From the NCBI GenBank assembly GCA_030527885.1, contig JAUMZY010000003.1, forward strand, positions 1 through 64,000: DNA of 64,000 nt, written 5' to 3'. This document shows positions 54,204 through 63,490 of this stretch, piece by piece. The DNA is from Corynebacterium sp. Lineage in GTDB: Bacteria; Actinomycetota; Actinomycetes; Mycobacteriales; Mycobacteriaceae. The notes beneath the pieces were generated by a model, which did not search any database, was not told where the DNA came from, and was given only the letters and a program-made list of their open reading frames with translations. The position numbers and the translations under genes were made by a program. Position 1 is the stretch's first letter. Each line of letters starts with the position of its first letter.

Positions 54204-55157
54204 TTATCCTGCAAGATGGGAGATCCGCCATACCGCATTCTCCAAGGCAAACTTAGGATCACCCCCTTGCCCTTTCACCGCCGCATCCAAATCCGCCATC
54301 AAAATCACCGCCTCACTCACCGCATCCCCCGACCACCGGCGCGCCACCTGCGCGGTTTTCTCCAGCACAAACGGATGCATCCCCAACGCCCCCGCTAACG
54401 ACTTATCCACCCGGCCCCCCACACTATAAAGCCGCGCAATGCCCGAAACTTTCATGGACAACGCCGCCGCCAACGCCGCCGGCTCCAACCCCAATTGCAG
54501 GGCCCGACGCATACTCGCCATCGCCCGCTGCCCCTGCCCCTGGCACGCCAAATCCGCAATATCAAAACCGGAAACCTCCGCCACCCCGGCGTAATAATCC
54601 CGCACCGTCTGTTCCGTAATCTGCCCATCCGTATCAGCAATAAGCTGACTGATAGCACTCGCCAATTCCCGCAGGTCAGAACCAACACCCCCCAACAACG
54701 CATGCACCACATCCGGCGTTGGCCGCACCCCATGCCGCCGAAACTCACTGGTTACCCAACTAGCCCGCTCCTGCGGCTTCAACTTATCCACCTGATGCAC
54801 CGTGGCGATCTTCTTCAACTTCGGCACCAGCGCCTTCGTCCGACCACCCCCGTTATGCACAATGATGAGGTACACCCCCGGCACCGGATCCACCGCCAGC
54901 TTCAGCACCAAATCCGCCGGCTCCTTCCCCGCCTCCTCCATCTTGTTCAGCACCACAATGCGATCCTCACCAAACAACGACGGACTGCACAACTCAATGA
55001 GCTCCGCCTCCGTCACATTCCCAGCGCGCAACGTCGTCACCATGAGGTTTTCGCCTTCCGGAGATTCCGCCCGCAGCTGCGCAACAATATCCAGCCGCGC
55101 GCGCTCCGCAAGAAACTCCTCGGCGCCAACAATCAAATGAACCTGGGGATTGGACAT
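54204..55157 (-). CDS. holA: DNA polymerase III delta subunit
   Basis: Clamp-loader subunit that opens the beta sliding clamp at the replication fork. The 317-residue product shows the actinobacterial HolA pattern: VHLIVGAEEFLAERA, FGEDRIVVLNKMEE, a middle AAA-like fold without functional ATP motifs, and the C-terminal helical collar domain. The stop lies 18 bases before the ankyrin gene start and the start is 17 bases after comEC, so it belongs to the comEA-comEC-holA operon known in mycobacteria. Confidence 0.93.
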   Translation of the reverse strand: MSNPQVHLIVGAEEFLAERARLDIVAQLRAESPEGENLMVTTLRAGNVTEAELIELCSPSLFGEDRIVVLNKMEEAGKEPADLVLKLAVDPVPGVYLIIVHNGGGRTKALVPKLKKIATVHQVDKLKPQERASWVTSEFRRHGVRPTPDVVHALLGGVGSDLRELASAISQLIADTDGQITEQTVRDYYAGVAEVSGFDIADLACQGQGQRAMASMRRALQLGLEPAALAAALSMKVSGIARLYSVGGRVDKSLAGALGMHPFVLEKTAQVARRWSGDAVSEAVILMADLDAAVKGQGGDPKFALENAVWRISHLAG

Positions 55158-55174
55158 GACTTCACTTTATACGT

Positions 55175-56845
55175 TTAAAAGCTGCCGTCGACAGCGTGCT
55201 GCGTCCCGTCGCGGTATAGATACACATCCCGCCCCGCAATCACGACGGGTATGCCGCCGCGTGTCACCCAAGGCCTAGCTTTTCGACGCTGGTGAAACCC
55301 GGTTTCTGGGGGTTCCTCAATGATAATGAGTTGCGTATCCGGTGGGATACCCTGCGTGCGTTCCAGCGTGATGAGTTCCGCCTTGGTGCGCACCGTGCGG
55401 GTGACGAGCGTGGCCGGGTCGACGCGGCGGGCGGTGCTCCAGGAGGAAATACCCGGCGCCATGAGGGCGCACACCAGCAGGATGAGAATCAGCCGGAAGT
55501 GTTGGCGGCGGAGTAGCCAGATGATCCACCCAGCCAGCAGGGCCGCCCAGGCGGGGGCGAATGGTGAATCAATGGTGATGGTGGCGCCGGGGAACCAGGC
55601 TCCGAGGCGGGCAACGAGGCCGATCCAGTCGGCGAGGGGTTCGATGAGGTTGAGGGGGATGGTTTCGAGCCCGCCGGGGAGCAAGCTGATGATGGCGGCA
55701 ATGAGACCAACCACAGTGATGGGTGCGACCACGGGTGCGGCGAGGAGGTTCGCGGCAACCGCAACGACGGAAATGTGGTGGTTCATGAGCGCCACGATGG
55801 GCATGGTGACCAGGTAGGCTGCCAAGGATACGGCGAGAGCACGGACGATAATGTCAGGGATGCCACTGCGGCCAATGAGGTGACGCAAGGCGGGAAAGGC
55901 CGCAATGATGCCACCCGTGGCGGCAACAGAGAGAATGAAGCCATAGTGGGCGGCGAGGCTGGAATCCCACAGGAGGAGACCAATGACCACGGTGGCCAGG
56001 GAATGAATGGGGGCTTTGACGGAGGCGCTCAGCATGACGACGAGCCCAATGATGCCGGTGGCTGCGGCCCGCAGCACGGAAGCATCCGGTCCGACAACGG
56101 TGACGTACAGCAGGAGGGCCAGCGCGGCTGCGGCGGCTTTGATTCTGGGGCTGCGGCGGGCCACGAGGAGGCTGGCGAATGTGGTAACGATGGCGACGTT
56201 GGCGCCGGATACGGCACTGAGGTGGGCAAGGCCGGTGGCGATGAATTGGTGTTTGAATTCGGTGGTTTGGGCAGTGGTGTCACCCAACACCATCGCGGGA
56301 ATGAGCGCGGTAGCCGCGCCCGTGGTGTGTTGTTGCACTGCGGTGAGAAACGTGTCACGCACCCAGGCAGCCCACTGCGCAATGGCGGTGGGTTCGCCCA
56401 GTTGGGTGGCGGATTGGGCGAGGAAAAGCGTGTGGTTCAGCCCGAAAGAGTCGCTGGTGAGGGGGTTGCCGTGCAATTCCACCTGGGCGCCCACGGGAAT
56501 ATCAAGGTTGTGGCAGGACAGAACGGGCATGGTGGTTGGGTACCCGGGCAGGTGAAAGTGCTGGATCCAGCCGGTGGTTGTTGGTTGGGTGGGGCGGGCG
56601 GCTGTGCCGCTGATGGTGGTGGTGAAAGTGGTGGTGTCCACGCGGGCAACGCGGATGCTGGTGATAGTCACTCCGAGCAAACCAATGATGGTGGTGGCTA
56701 GGGCTAAACCCTGGTCCCAGAAGGCAATGGCGACCCCTGTGATGATCACCAGGATGGTAGCCCACCACGGGGTGCGGGTGCCGATGATGAGGAGGGTGAC
56801 AGCCCACAGCATAACGGCGGGTGGGACGAGGCGTAGTTCCACCAT
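55175..56845 (-). CDS. comEC: ComEC/Rec2-type competence membrane protein, short form
   Basis: Channel expected to carry single-stranded DNA across the inner membrane in natural transformation. The 556-residue product has an N-terminal OB-like region (about 75-180) and the competence membrane domain with LSAVSGANVAIV (about 210-222) and some ten helices. The C-terminal metallo-beta-lactamase-like domain of longer ComEC proteins is absent, as in many actinobacteria. It starts 5 bases after comEA ends. Confidence 0.92.
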   Translation of the reverse strand: MVELRLVPPAVMLWAVTLLIIGTRTPWWATILVIITGVAIAFWDQGLALATTIIGLLGVTITSIRVARVDTTTFTTTISGTAARPTQPTTTGWIQHFHLPGYPTTMPVLSCHNLDIPVGAQVELHGNPLTSDSFGLNHTLFLAQSATQLGEPTAIAQWAAWVRDTFLTAVQQHTTGAATALIPAMVLGDTTAQTTEFKHQFIATGLAHLSAVSGANVAIVTTFASLLVARRSPRIKAAAAALALLLYVTVVGPDASVLRAAATGIIGLVVMLSASVKAPIHSLATVVIGLLLWDSSLAAHYGFILSVAATGGIIAAFPALRHLIGRSGIPDIIVRALAVSLAAYLVTMPIVALMNHHISVVAVAANLLAAPVVAPITVVGLIAAIISLLPGGLETIPLNLIEPLADWIGLVARLGAWFPGATITIDSPFAPAWAALLAGWIIWLLRRQHFRLILILLVCALMAPGISSWSTARRVDPATLVTRTVRTKAELITLERTQGIPPDTQLIIIEEPPETGFHQRRKARPWVTRGGIPVVIAGRDVYLYRDGTQHAVDGSF

Positions 56846-56850
56846 GATGG

Positions 56851-57582
56851 TTACAGACTGACTTCGGGGCTGATGGTGGCGAATTTTGCCGGGCCGATGC
56901 CTTTGACCTGCTGCAGCTCCTCAATGCTTTTGAAACCGCCGTGGGATTCCCGGTAGGCGATGATCGCTTGGGCAGTTTTCTCCCCCACGCCGGTAAGGCT
57001 GGTGAGTTCGGCGGCGGTGGCGGTGTTCAGGGACACTTTGCCGGCTGAGGTACCGGCTGCGGCATGTCCAGCTGCCGGACCGGCCGGGGCTGCGGCACCA
57101 GTGGCAATAACCGGCGGGCCCGCATCCACATGCGGAACATGAATCTGCTGGCCATCTGCTAATTTCTGGGCAAGGTTCAACCCCAGAGTTTGGGCTTGCG
57201 GGCGCGGACCAGCAGCCGTGAGCGCATCAGCCACCCGCGCCGTGGCGCTAAACGTATGCAGGCCGGGGTGCTCAACCTCCCCCACCACCGAAACCACAAC
57301 GGATTCCGGGGCAGCCGGTGGCGCTGATGTCGGCGAAGCTGTGGTATTCAACGCAGCAGGTGGTAGTTGAGTTGTCATTGTGGTTGGCGAGGGTGCCCAC
57401 AGCTGCCACGCCACAAAAATAATGCCCACCATAATACAGATACCGGTTATTCCTAACGCCGCCGGCGTACTGATGTTAAAGCGAAATGGCTTAGGTTCAG
57501 GGAAATCAACATTGAGGGTCTCTTCAACCCCAGTGGGGCGAGTGAGGTCTTGGAGGCGGACTTTGATGTTGGTGGGCTTCAT
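56851..57582 (-). CDS. comEA: ComEA-like DNA-binding protein
   Basis: Membrane-anchored receptor expected to hold incoming double-stranded DNA. The 243-residue product has a cytoplasmic N-terminus, one helix (about 38-60), a Pro/Ala-rich linker, an SLBB domain (about 95-150, VVGEVEHPGLHTFSATARVADAL), an Ala/Gly linker, then helix-hairpin-helix DNA-binding motifs (about 183-243, SLNTATAAELTSLTGVGEKTAQAIIAYRE). ATG 57582 begins the family-like sequence. Confidence 0.93.
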   Translation of the reverse strand: MKPTNIKVRLQDLTRPTGVEETLNVDFPEPKPFRFNISTPAALGITGICIMVGIIFVAWQLWAPSPTTMTTQLPPAALNTTASPTSAPPAAPESVVVSVVGEVEHPGLHTFSATARVADALTAAGPRPQAQTLGLNLAQKLADGQQIHVPHVDAGPPVIATGAAAPAGPAAGHAAAGTSAGKVSLNTATAAELTSLTGVGEKTAQAIIAYRESHGGFKSIEELQQVKGIGPAKFATISPEVSL

Positions 57583-57729
57583 GCCCCTCAAGGTAGATTG
57601 CGGGGTGCGACCGCAACCAGGGTTACCTGCTGCTTGTGGATAACTCCGGCCTTATTGGTAATGGCAGTGCCAATAACCTGTGGATAACTTTTCCCTCCCG
57701 CCACAGAAGAAAACTAGCACCACAAGCAC

Positions 57730-58611
57730 CTACTTTTTAGTCACCTCATCCGTGGGTGGCGGAGTTTCATCGCCTTTGTCCATAAGAGCGGATTCCGAAG
57801 CATCAGATATATCCGTCACGTCCGCCTCCGGCTGGGAGAAAACCACAGACACCCCTAACGCGCCGGGCCCGCAATGCACCGCCAAGATGGGTTCCATTTC
57901 CATGATCATGATTGAGGAACCGAGCGGGAGGTGTGCTTTGAGCTGTTCCTCCAGGGTGCGGGCGGCTTCTTTGGCTTCGCATTGTTGGATGGCCACGAAG
58001 GCGGGTAGCTCCCCGGCCCGGGTGGTGACGAGCTCGGTTAATTTCGCAAATGCCTTGGCCTGGGTGCGGGTTTTTACGGCCAATTCGATGCGGCCGTTAT
58101 TGATCTGCATGATGGGTTTGGTTGCCAGGGCGGCTGACACCATGGCGGTGGTTGCAGAGATGCGGCCTGATTTGCGGATTTCGTCGATTCGGTGCAGGTA
58201 GATCCAGGTTTTAGAGCGGGATAGGGTGTCTTCTGCTAGTTCGACGCATTCTGCTAAGGAAGCCCCATCCAAGGCGATGCGGGCGGCCGCCATGGCGGCG
58301 GCACCCACGTTCATGCCCACGCTTTGGGTGTCGATGACCACGACGTTGCCGTCGAAAATAGCCGAAGCAGTCATGGCTGCGGACCAGGTGGATGATAGAT
58401 CCTTGGATAGGTGCAATGCCACCACGCCGGCATCGTCGCCACGTTCCAACTGCCGGGCGTAGGCGGCTGCCAGTTCCAGGGAGGAGAGCCCAGAGGTGAA
58501 TTTCTCTTCTTCGTCCCCCATGAGGTGCAGGTTTAAGACTGTGATGCCTAAATCTTTGGCCACATGGTCGGGTAATCCGGCTGACGTATCTGTTACTACC
58601 CGAACTGGCAT
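57730..58611 (-). CDS. DegV-family fatty-acid-binding protein
   Basis: A 293-residue two-domain protein that binds a fatty acid and, in Firmicutes, serves FakA kinase; the actinobacterial role is less clear. The N-terminus VRVVTDTSAGLPDHVAKDLGI and the VIDTQSVGMNVGAAAMAAARIA motif are typical. The Glu/Asp-rich tail (about 260-293) is not part of the domain. It is followed by comEA after 147 bases and preceded by gpgP, the same order as in mycobacteria. Confidence 0.93.
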   Translation of the reverse strand: MPVRVVTDTSAGLPDHVAKDLGITVLNLHLMGDEEEKFTSGLSSLELAAAYARQLERGDDAGVVALHLSKDLSSTWSAAMTASAIFDGNVVVIDTQSVGMNVGAAAMAAARIALDGASLAECVELAEDTLSRSKTWIYLHRIDEIRKSGRISATTAMVSAALATKPIMQINNGRIELAVKTRTQAKAFAKLTELVTTRAGELPAFVAIQQCEAKEAARTLEEQLKAHLPLGSSIMIMEMEPILAVHCGPGALGVSVVFSQPEADVTDISDASESALMDKGDETPPPTDEVTKK

Positions 58612-58630
58612 AATTGATCACCTACCATCG

Positions 58631-59383
58631 CTATTTACCAGGTTCGCCTGCTTCACCAATCGTCGATAAGCTAGGCGTATCGGCGCCAGCAGGGCTCAAC
58701 GCAACCCCAATGTTCCAACCATCCAAGTACCACTGGGCGTCGGAAATATTATCGGGAGTAAAGCGCGGCGGCTGCGGCCCCTCATCAACCGCCATACTAT
58801 CCGCATGCCACCGCGGCCGTGCGGTCAACTGCGAACCACAAGTATTACCCAAACCGGAAAACATAGGGTACTGATGTACCTCTAACCCCAACAAATTCGA
58901 GGTCAGAGCACTAATTGTCCCGCCGTGCGCCACCATCAACACCGTGCCGTCGTCCCATTCGGGAAACGACTGCATCAATTCATCTACTACCGGCCGGGCT
59001 CGGCGCGCCACGTCGAGGCGTGATTCGCCGCCGGGGGGCGCCCAGGTGGGGTTGTTGCGCCAGAATGCTCGCATGCCGGGGTAGAGCGAGTCGACTTCGT
59101 GGTGTGATCGTGCTTGCCATTCGCCCAGGTGGGTTTCGCGTAGGCGTTCGTCTTTTTCTACGGGGATGCCTAGTTGGTTGCCGATGACGGTGGCGGTGTC
59201 GAAGGCGCGGTTGAGGTCGGAGGAGATGATTTTGATGATACCCAGCTTGGCTAGAAAGTTTGCTGCCGCTTCAGCTTGCGCAAACCCCACTGAACTTAAT
59301 TCCGTATTGAGATGGCCTTGCATCCGGCGGGTTGCATTGTATTCGGTTTGGCCGTGGCGCAGCAGAATAAGACGGCGGGTCAT
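58631..59383 (-). CDS. gpgP: Glucosyl-3-phosphoglycerate phosphatase-like histidine phosphatase
   Basis: Histidine-phosphatase superfamily enzyme of 250 residues: the phospho-His motif LLRHGQTEYN (about 7-16), RAFDTA, and the second His in VAHGGTIS. The name is taken from gene order (gpgP-rsfS-nadD), because the mycobacterial gene at this place encodes the phosphatase that makes glucosylglycerate for methylglucose lipopolysaccharide. A phosphoglycerate mutase-like role is an alternative. It ends in a loosely conserved tail. Confidence 0.8.
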   Translation of the reverse strand: MTRRLILLRHGQTEYNATRRMQGHLNTELSSVGFAQAEAAANFLAKLGIIKIISSDLNRAFDTATVIGNQLGIPVEKDERLRETHLGEWQARSHHEVDSLYPGMRAFWRNNPTWAPPGGESRLDVARRARPVVDELMQSFPEWDDGTVLMVAHGGTISALTSNLLGLEVHQYPMFSGLGNTCGSQLTARPRWHADSMAVDEGPQPPRFTPDNISDAQWYLDGWNIGVALSPAGADTPSLSTIGEAGEPGK

Positions 59384-59389
59384 GGTGGG

Positions 59390-59854
59390 TTATAGCTCCT
59401 CTTCGGGCTCTGGTTCTGCCAGGGGAATATCATCAAGTGATTCCACGGTGCGTACATCGACTTCGCTGGCCCAGTCTTCGGGGCGGGTCATTGTTTCGAT
59501 GCCGGGCACTTCGATGAGTGGACAGTCCCGGTACAGTTGGTCGAGGCGGTAGTATTCCCGTTCAATGCCGCGTTGGATGTGGACCACGAGCATTCCGTAG
59601 TCGAGGAGCACCCAGCGGTTTTCGCGGTTGCCTTCCCGGCGTTTGGGTTCGTGGCCGAGTTTGCTTAATTCGTCTTCTACTTCTTCGACGATGGCGCGTA
59701 CTTGGCGTTCATTATCGGCGGAGGCCAGCACAAATACTTCACAAATGTCCATGACATCTGATACTTCGATTAGTGCGATGTTGGTTGCTATTTTTTCTTG
59801 GGCAGCTTTGGCTGCCACAATTGCTAGCTCTTTAGTGTCGTCGCTTGCAGTCAC
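59390..59854 (-). CDS. rsfS: Ribosomal silencing factor RsfS
   Basis: Binds ribosomal protein L14 and blocks subunit joining in starvation. The 154-residue product carries the RsfS core: AAQEKIATNIALIEVSDVMDICEVFVLASADNERQVRAI, the WVLLDYGMLVVHIQ motif and REYYRLDQLYRDCP. The tail past the core (about 120-154) is acidic. It lies six bases before gpgP, so both are co-transcribed. Confidence 0.96.
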   Translation of the reverse strand: MTASDDTKELAIVAAKAAQEKIATNIALIEVSDVMDICEVFVLASADNERQVRAIVEEVEDELSKLGHEPKRREGNRENRWVLLDYGMLVVHIQRGIEREYYRLDQLYRDCPLIEVPGIETMTRPEDWASEVDVRTVESLDDIPLAEPEPEEEL

Positions 59855-60037
59855 TCAAATCCCTACGTCTTTGTTAATGGTAAAAACAACTACCTTACAG
59901 TTTTTCACGAATATGAAACTTTGGGAAACGCCGCCACTAATCCACCACCAATCCACTACTAATCTGCTACCGATCAACCACTGTTCAACCACTCGGAGCT
60001 TCCCATGGTGGACTGTAGCGCAAGCCGCATTTGGGTG

Positions 60038-60637
60038 TTATTCCGACTGGTAGAGTCCCCGTTTACTGATGTATTGCACGACGCCGTCAGGCACGAGGTA
60101 CCACACGGGTTGGCCGGCTTTGGCGCGGGCGCGGCAGTCGGTGGAGGAAATGGCCATGGCTGGGATTTGTACTAATTCCACCTGGTCTTGGTATTTTTTG
60201 GGCAGGTTGGTGTCGCGGAGTATGTAGCCGGGGCGGGTGACGCCCACGAAGGTGGCTTGTTCGAAAGCTTTTTCCCATTCGTGCCAGGTGAGGATTTTTT
60301 CCAGGGCGTCTGCGCCGGTGATGAAGAATAACTCTGCTTCGAGGTATTTTTTCCGCAGATCCGACAGAGTGTCGATGGTGTAGGTGGGGCCAGGCCGGTC
60401 GATGTCGACCCGGCTCACACTAAATTGGGGGTTGCTGGCGGTGGCGATGACTGTCATGAGGTAGCGGTCTTCCGCTGCCGATACGTCGCCTTTTTGCCAG
60501 GGTTGGCCGGTGGGGACGAAGATGACTTCATCAAGTTTGAAGAGGTCTGCTACTTCTGAGGCGGCCACTAGGTGCCCGTGGTGGATGGGGTCAAAAGTGC
60601 CGCCCATGATGCCGATACGTGTCGGAGTCTTAGCCAT
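60038..60637 (-). CDS. nadD: Nicotinate-mononucleotide adenylyltransferase
   Basis: Makes nicotinate adenine dinucleotide in NAD synthesis. The 199-residue product has the nucleotidyltransferase motif [12 protein letters not shown] (about 11-22) and the C-terminal [28 protein letters not shown] (ISSTxxR type). A 183-base gap with short Cys/His-free repeats (CCACCACCAATCCACTACTAATC) separates it from rsfS, so they may be transcribed separately. ATG 60637 starts the usual N-terminus. Confidence 0.95.
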   Translation of the reverse strand: MAKTPTRIGIMGGTFDPIHHGHLVAASEVADLFKLDEVIFVPTGQPWQKGDVSAAEDRYLMTVIATASNPQFSVSRVDIDRPGPTYTIDTLSDLRKKYLEAELFFITGADALEKILTWHEWEKAFEQATFVGVTRPGYILRDTNLPKKYQDQVELVQIPAMAISSTDCRARAKAGQPVWYLVPDGVVQYISKRGLYQSE

Positions 60638-60682
60638 AATTATGACATGCTACCGCGTGCAGCAGCTTATGTAGCAGAAGTC

Positions 60683-61960
60683 TTAGGGGCGGGTTTGGCC
60701 GGTGCCTTGCAGAATCCATTTGGTGCTGGTCAATTCCGGTAGGGCCATGGGGCCCCGAGCATGGACTTTCTGGGTAGAAATGCCGATTTCGGCACCCATG
60801 CCGTACTGCTCCCCGTCGGTGAAGGCGGTGCTGGCGTTGATCATGACGGCGGCGGAATCAACTTCGTCGGCGAACCGTTGGGCGGTGACCACGTTGGTGG
60901 TGCTGATGCCCTCGGTGTGGCCGGTGGAGTACTGACGGATGTGCGTCAATGCACCATCAATGCCGTCGACTACCTGGGCGGCGATGTCCATGCTGAGGTA
61001 TTCCTCCGCCCAGTCGGATTCACCGGCGGGCACGATGTCCGTTGCGCCGAAAGCCACGAGGGTGTCTACGTCACCGTGGACGGTCACGCCGGCGTCTTGC
61101 AGCGCCGTGATGATAGCAAGTTTGTTCTCATCGCTGAGGGCCGCGTCAATGAGGACGGTTTCGGTGGCGTTACACACACTGCATCGGCGGGTTTTGCCGT
61201 TGAGTAGCAGAATAATTCCTTCTGCTACATTAGCGTCGCGGTCGATATAGAGGTGACAGTTACCTGTGCCCGTTTCGATCGTAGGTACGGTTGCACCCAT
61301 GACTACCGCATTAATGAGGCCAGCGCCGCCCCGGGGAATGACAACGTCGACAAGCCCGCGGGCTGTGATGAGATCCTGGACGCTATCATGCGTGCCACAC
61401 GGCAGCAGCTGCACAATTTCCGCAGGCAGGTCGTGCGCCACCGCGATCTGCTGCACGATCTCTACTAACTTCGTATTGGTATTAACCGCAGATTTCGAGC
61501 CGCGCAGCAAAGCCACGTTGCCGGATTTAAGCGCAAGCCCAAAAGCATCAATGGTGACGTTAGGCCGGGCCTCGTACACCACCCCCATGACCCCCAGCGG
61601 GACGCGCACCTGCCGCATCTGAATCCCATTGGGCATCACAGATCCGCGCAGCACCTCGCCCACCGGATCGGTCAGGGCGGCGACTTGCCGCAGGCCGTCA
61701 GCAATGCCGGTAATCCGGTCGGCGTCTAACCGCAGGCGGTCAATGAGCGAATCACTCATTCCGACTTCTTTAGCAGCATTAATGTCGTTCTCGTTGGCGG
61801 CAATAATATCAGCGGTGGCGGATTCTAAGGCGTCGGCGGCAGCCAACAACACCGCGTTTTTTTCAGCGCTATTTAGCTTTGCGACGACCGGCGCTACCCG
61901 TTTGGCGGCTTGTGCTTTGGCTAATATTTCCGTGCGTTCTTCATCCCGTAATGTGGTCAT
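60683..61960 (-). CDS. proA: Gamma-glutamyl phosphate reductase
   Basis: Reduces glutamyl-5-phosphate to the semialdehyde in proline synthesis. The 425-residue product from ATG 61960 has the aldehyde-dehydrogenase-like fold, with the catalytic Cys in [11 protein letters not shown] (about 250-260) and the NADPH-binding [15 protein letters not shown] region. It is separated from proB by the htaA-like gene, so the usual proB-proA relation is interrupted. Confidence 0.96.
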   Translation of the reverse strand: MTTLRDEERTEILAKAQAAKRVAPVVAKLNSAEKNAVLLAAADALESATADIIAANENDINAAKEVGMSDSLIDRLRLDADRITGIADGLRQVAALTDPVGEVLRGSVMPNGIQMRQVRVPLGVMGVVYEARPNVTIDAFGLALKSGNVALLRGSKSAVNTNTKLVEIVQQIAVAHDLPAEIVQLLPCGTHDSVQDLITARGLVDVVIPRGGAGLINAVVMGATVPTIETGTGNCHLYIDRDANVAEGIILLLNGKTRRCSVCNATETVLIDAALSDENKLAIITALQDAGVTVHGDVDTLVAFGATDIVPAGESDWAEEYLSMDIAAQVVDGIDGALTHIRQYSTGHTEGISTTNVVTAQRFADEVDSAAVMINASTAFTDGEQYGMGAEIGISTQKVHARGPMALPELTSTKWILQGTGQTRP

Positions 61961-62012
61961 AGTCACTCATCTTATCGAAGGTTACCTGCCAAACACCACC
62001 ATGCGGGCAGAA

Positions 62013-62056
62013 AACAGCCTCCGGTTCAATGGCAGGAAAGCGAACCGGAGGCCGTT
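62013..62056 (-). terminator. Terminator after the htaA-like gene
   Basis: GCCTCCGGTTC (62017-62027) pairs with GAACCGGAGGC (62042-62052) as an 11-pair stem and, read leftward, is followed by TGTTTTCTGC. It is 36 bases after the htaA-like stop. Confidence 0.8.
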
Positions 62057-62091
62057 ATTACTATCCACCGAAGTGGTTAGCCGTGTTATTC

Positions 62092-63231
62092 CTAGCGACG
62101 CAGGAAGTTGTTCAGGCTAGGAACCAGACCGGAGTTAACCAGTGCCTGGAAGATGCCGGAGATCAAACCAGCGATGCCCGCAGCAGCAAGCACGCCAATC
62201 AGAACACGCTGCCAGGTAGGACGTGACGAAAGATCACGTGGCGCTGGGGTTGTGCTGGAGGCAGCCGCAGAGCTGGAGGCAGCAGCGGAGCTAGAAGCCG
62301 GGGTGCTGGGCTTTGGCGCAGCAGTGGTGCTCGAAGCAGCTGGGGTGGTTGGCTTCGGTGCCGCAGAGCTGGAGGTTGCCGGAGTGGTTTGCTTCGGCGC
62401 AGCAGTGGTGCTGCTCGGCGCTGGTTCCGGTGCCGGGGACTCGCTGCTTGGCGCAGGGGTCTCAGAGGTTGACTCTGGAGCAGGGTCGTTACAAACCTTC
62501 TTCACGTTAAGCTTGACGTTAAAATCATCAATCTTCTGGGTTGTGTCGTAGGCCCCCATGAAGAGGATATCCACGCCCTCAATAATGCTATTGTCGGAAT
62601 CAGTGCCTGGTTGTGGGGTGTACTTCAACTCCGTACCATCCAGGGTTGCGGTGGTATCAGTGACATTCCACCCAGTGGTCGTACCCTGAGCAAAGCTGCC
62701 TTCGCCAGTAACACGAGTTTCATCAGTGCGGTCAGCAGGGGTGTACTCAGTCATATGCTTGCCTGGGATGTAGTACCCGATGTAACCCGAGCCGGCCTTT
62801 ACAACCTCAGCGTCACTTTCAACGAATGGGTTGACGATGGTGGATTCCAGCGCACCATGGTGGCCCTCGTACTTGATGCTGGCATCCTTGGTGGCAATCT
62901 TAGAAGTCTTAACGGTGCCGTCAGGATTCAGTTCAATCTTAGAGGCAGCTGGATCCACCTGGAAGATGTACTGGAAGCCTGCACTAGTATCAGGCTGACC
63001 GTTATCGCCAACATTGCCTTGGGTTTCCCAGGTGCCCCTGGCGATACGGCCCTTGATATAGCTACGCCAGGACTGCTTGATGCCCCAGTTGAGCGTGCCG
63101 GATTCGATTTCCAGGGCTGGGTTTTGGCAGGTTTGAGCTTCCTGCGCGGTGGTGATTGCGGGGGTGATGAGCGATGCGCCAAGAGCAATGGATGACGCAG
63201 CAGCTATCCCCATAAAGAAACGACGGGACAT
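62092..63231 (-). CDS. HtaA-domain haem-binding cell-surface protein
   Basis: Haem/haemoglobin-capturing surface protein of the HtaA family. The 379-residue product has a Sec signal (about 1-29), one HtaA domain (about 38-245) with the conserved Tyr58 (WRSYIKGR) and His124/His125 (YEGHHGAL) expected at the haem site, then a long Ser/Thr/Ala/Pro linker (about 250-335) and a C-terminal helix (TWQRVLIGVLAAAGIAGLISGIFQA) with a basic end. One domain only, so it is like the ChtC/HtaC-type partners rather than two-domain HtaA. It lies outside an hmu cluster, between proB and proA. Confidence 0.88.
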   Translation of the reverse strand: MSRRFFMGIAAASSIALGASLITPAITTAQEAQTCQNPALEIESGTLNWGIKQSWRSYIKGRIARGTWETQGNVGDNGQPDTSAGFQYIFQVDPAASKIELNPDGTVKTSKIATKDASIKYEGHHGALESTIVNPFVESDAEVVKAGSGYIGYYIPGKHMTEYTPADRTDETRVTGEGSFAQGTTTGWNVTDTTATLDGTELKYTPQPGTDSDNSIIEGVDILFMGAYDTTQKIDDFNVKLNVKKVCNDPAPESTSETPAPSSESPAPEPAPSSTTAAPKQTTPATSSSAAPKPTTPAASSTTAAPKPSTPASSSAAASSSAAASSTTPAPRDLSSRPTWQRVLIGVLAAAGIAGLISGIFQALVNSGLVPSLNNFLRR

Positions 63232-63490
63232 ATAGATTTCTCCTCAGGTGGGATCAACATTGAAAACTTCCAAGGAAAACTATAAGAGAGTAAGCCCACC
63301 CACACAACAATGAGTATTGCCTACTCCACAAGTTTTCCTAGTTCAGAACCCATATCACAGGAAAAGTTGTCACTACACGCCTCATAAAAATCGAAAAATC
63401 GCCCAGAAGGCTGAATCAAACCAAACAAAAGATTGATAAAAAGCCATTATTTGTCCAGAAAATATCAACCGTTAGCAGCTAACCCGAAAG
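63232..63490. promoter_or_regulatory. Upstream region of the htaA-like gene
   Basis: About 260 bases. GGAAAACT (63274-63281) and AGTTTTCC (63342-63349) form a distant inverted repeat. No full DtxR box could be read by eye. CTGAGGAGAAA just before the ATG is a good ribosome site. Confidence 0.4.
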
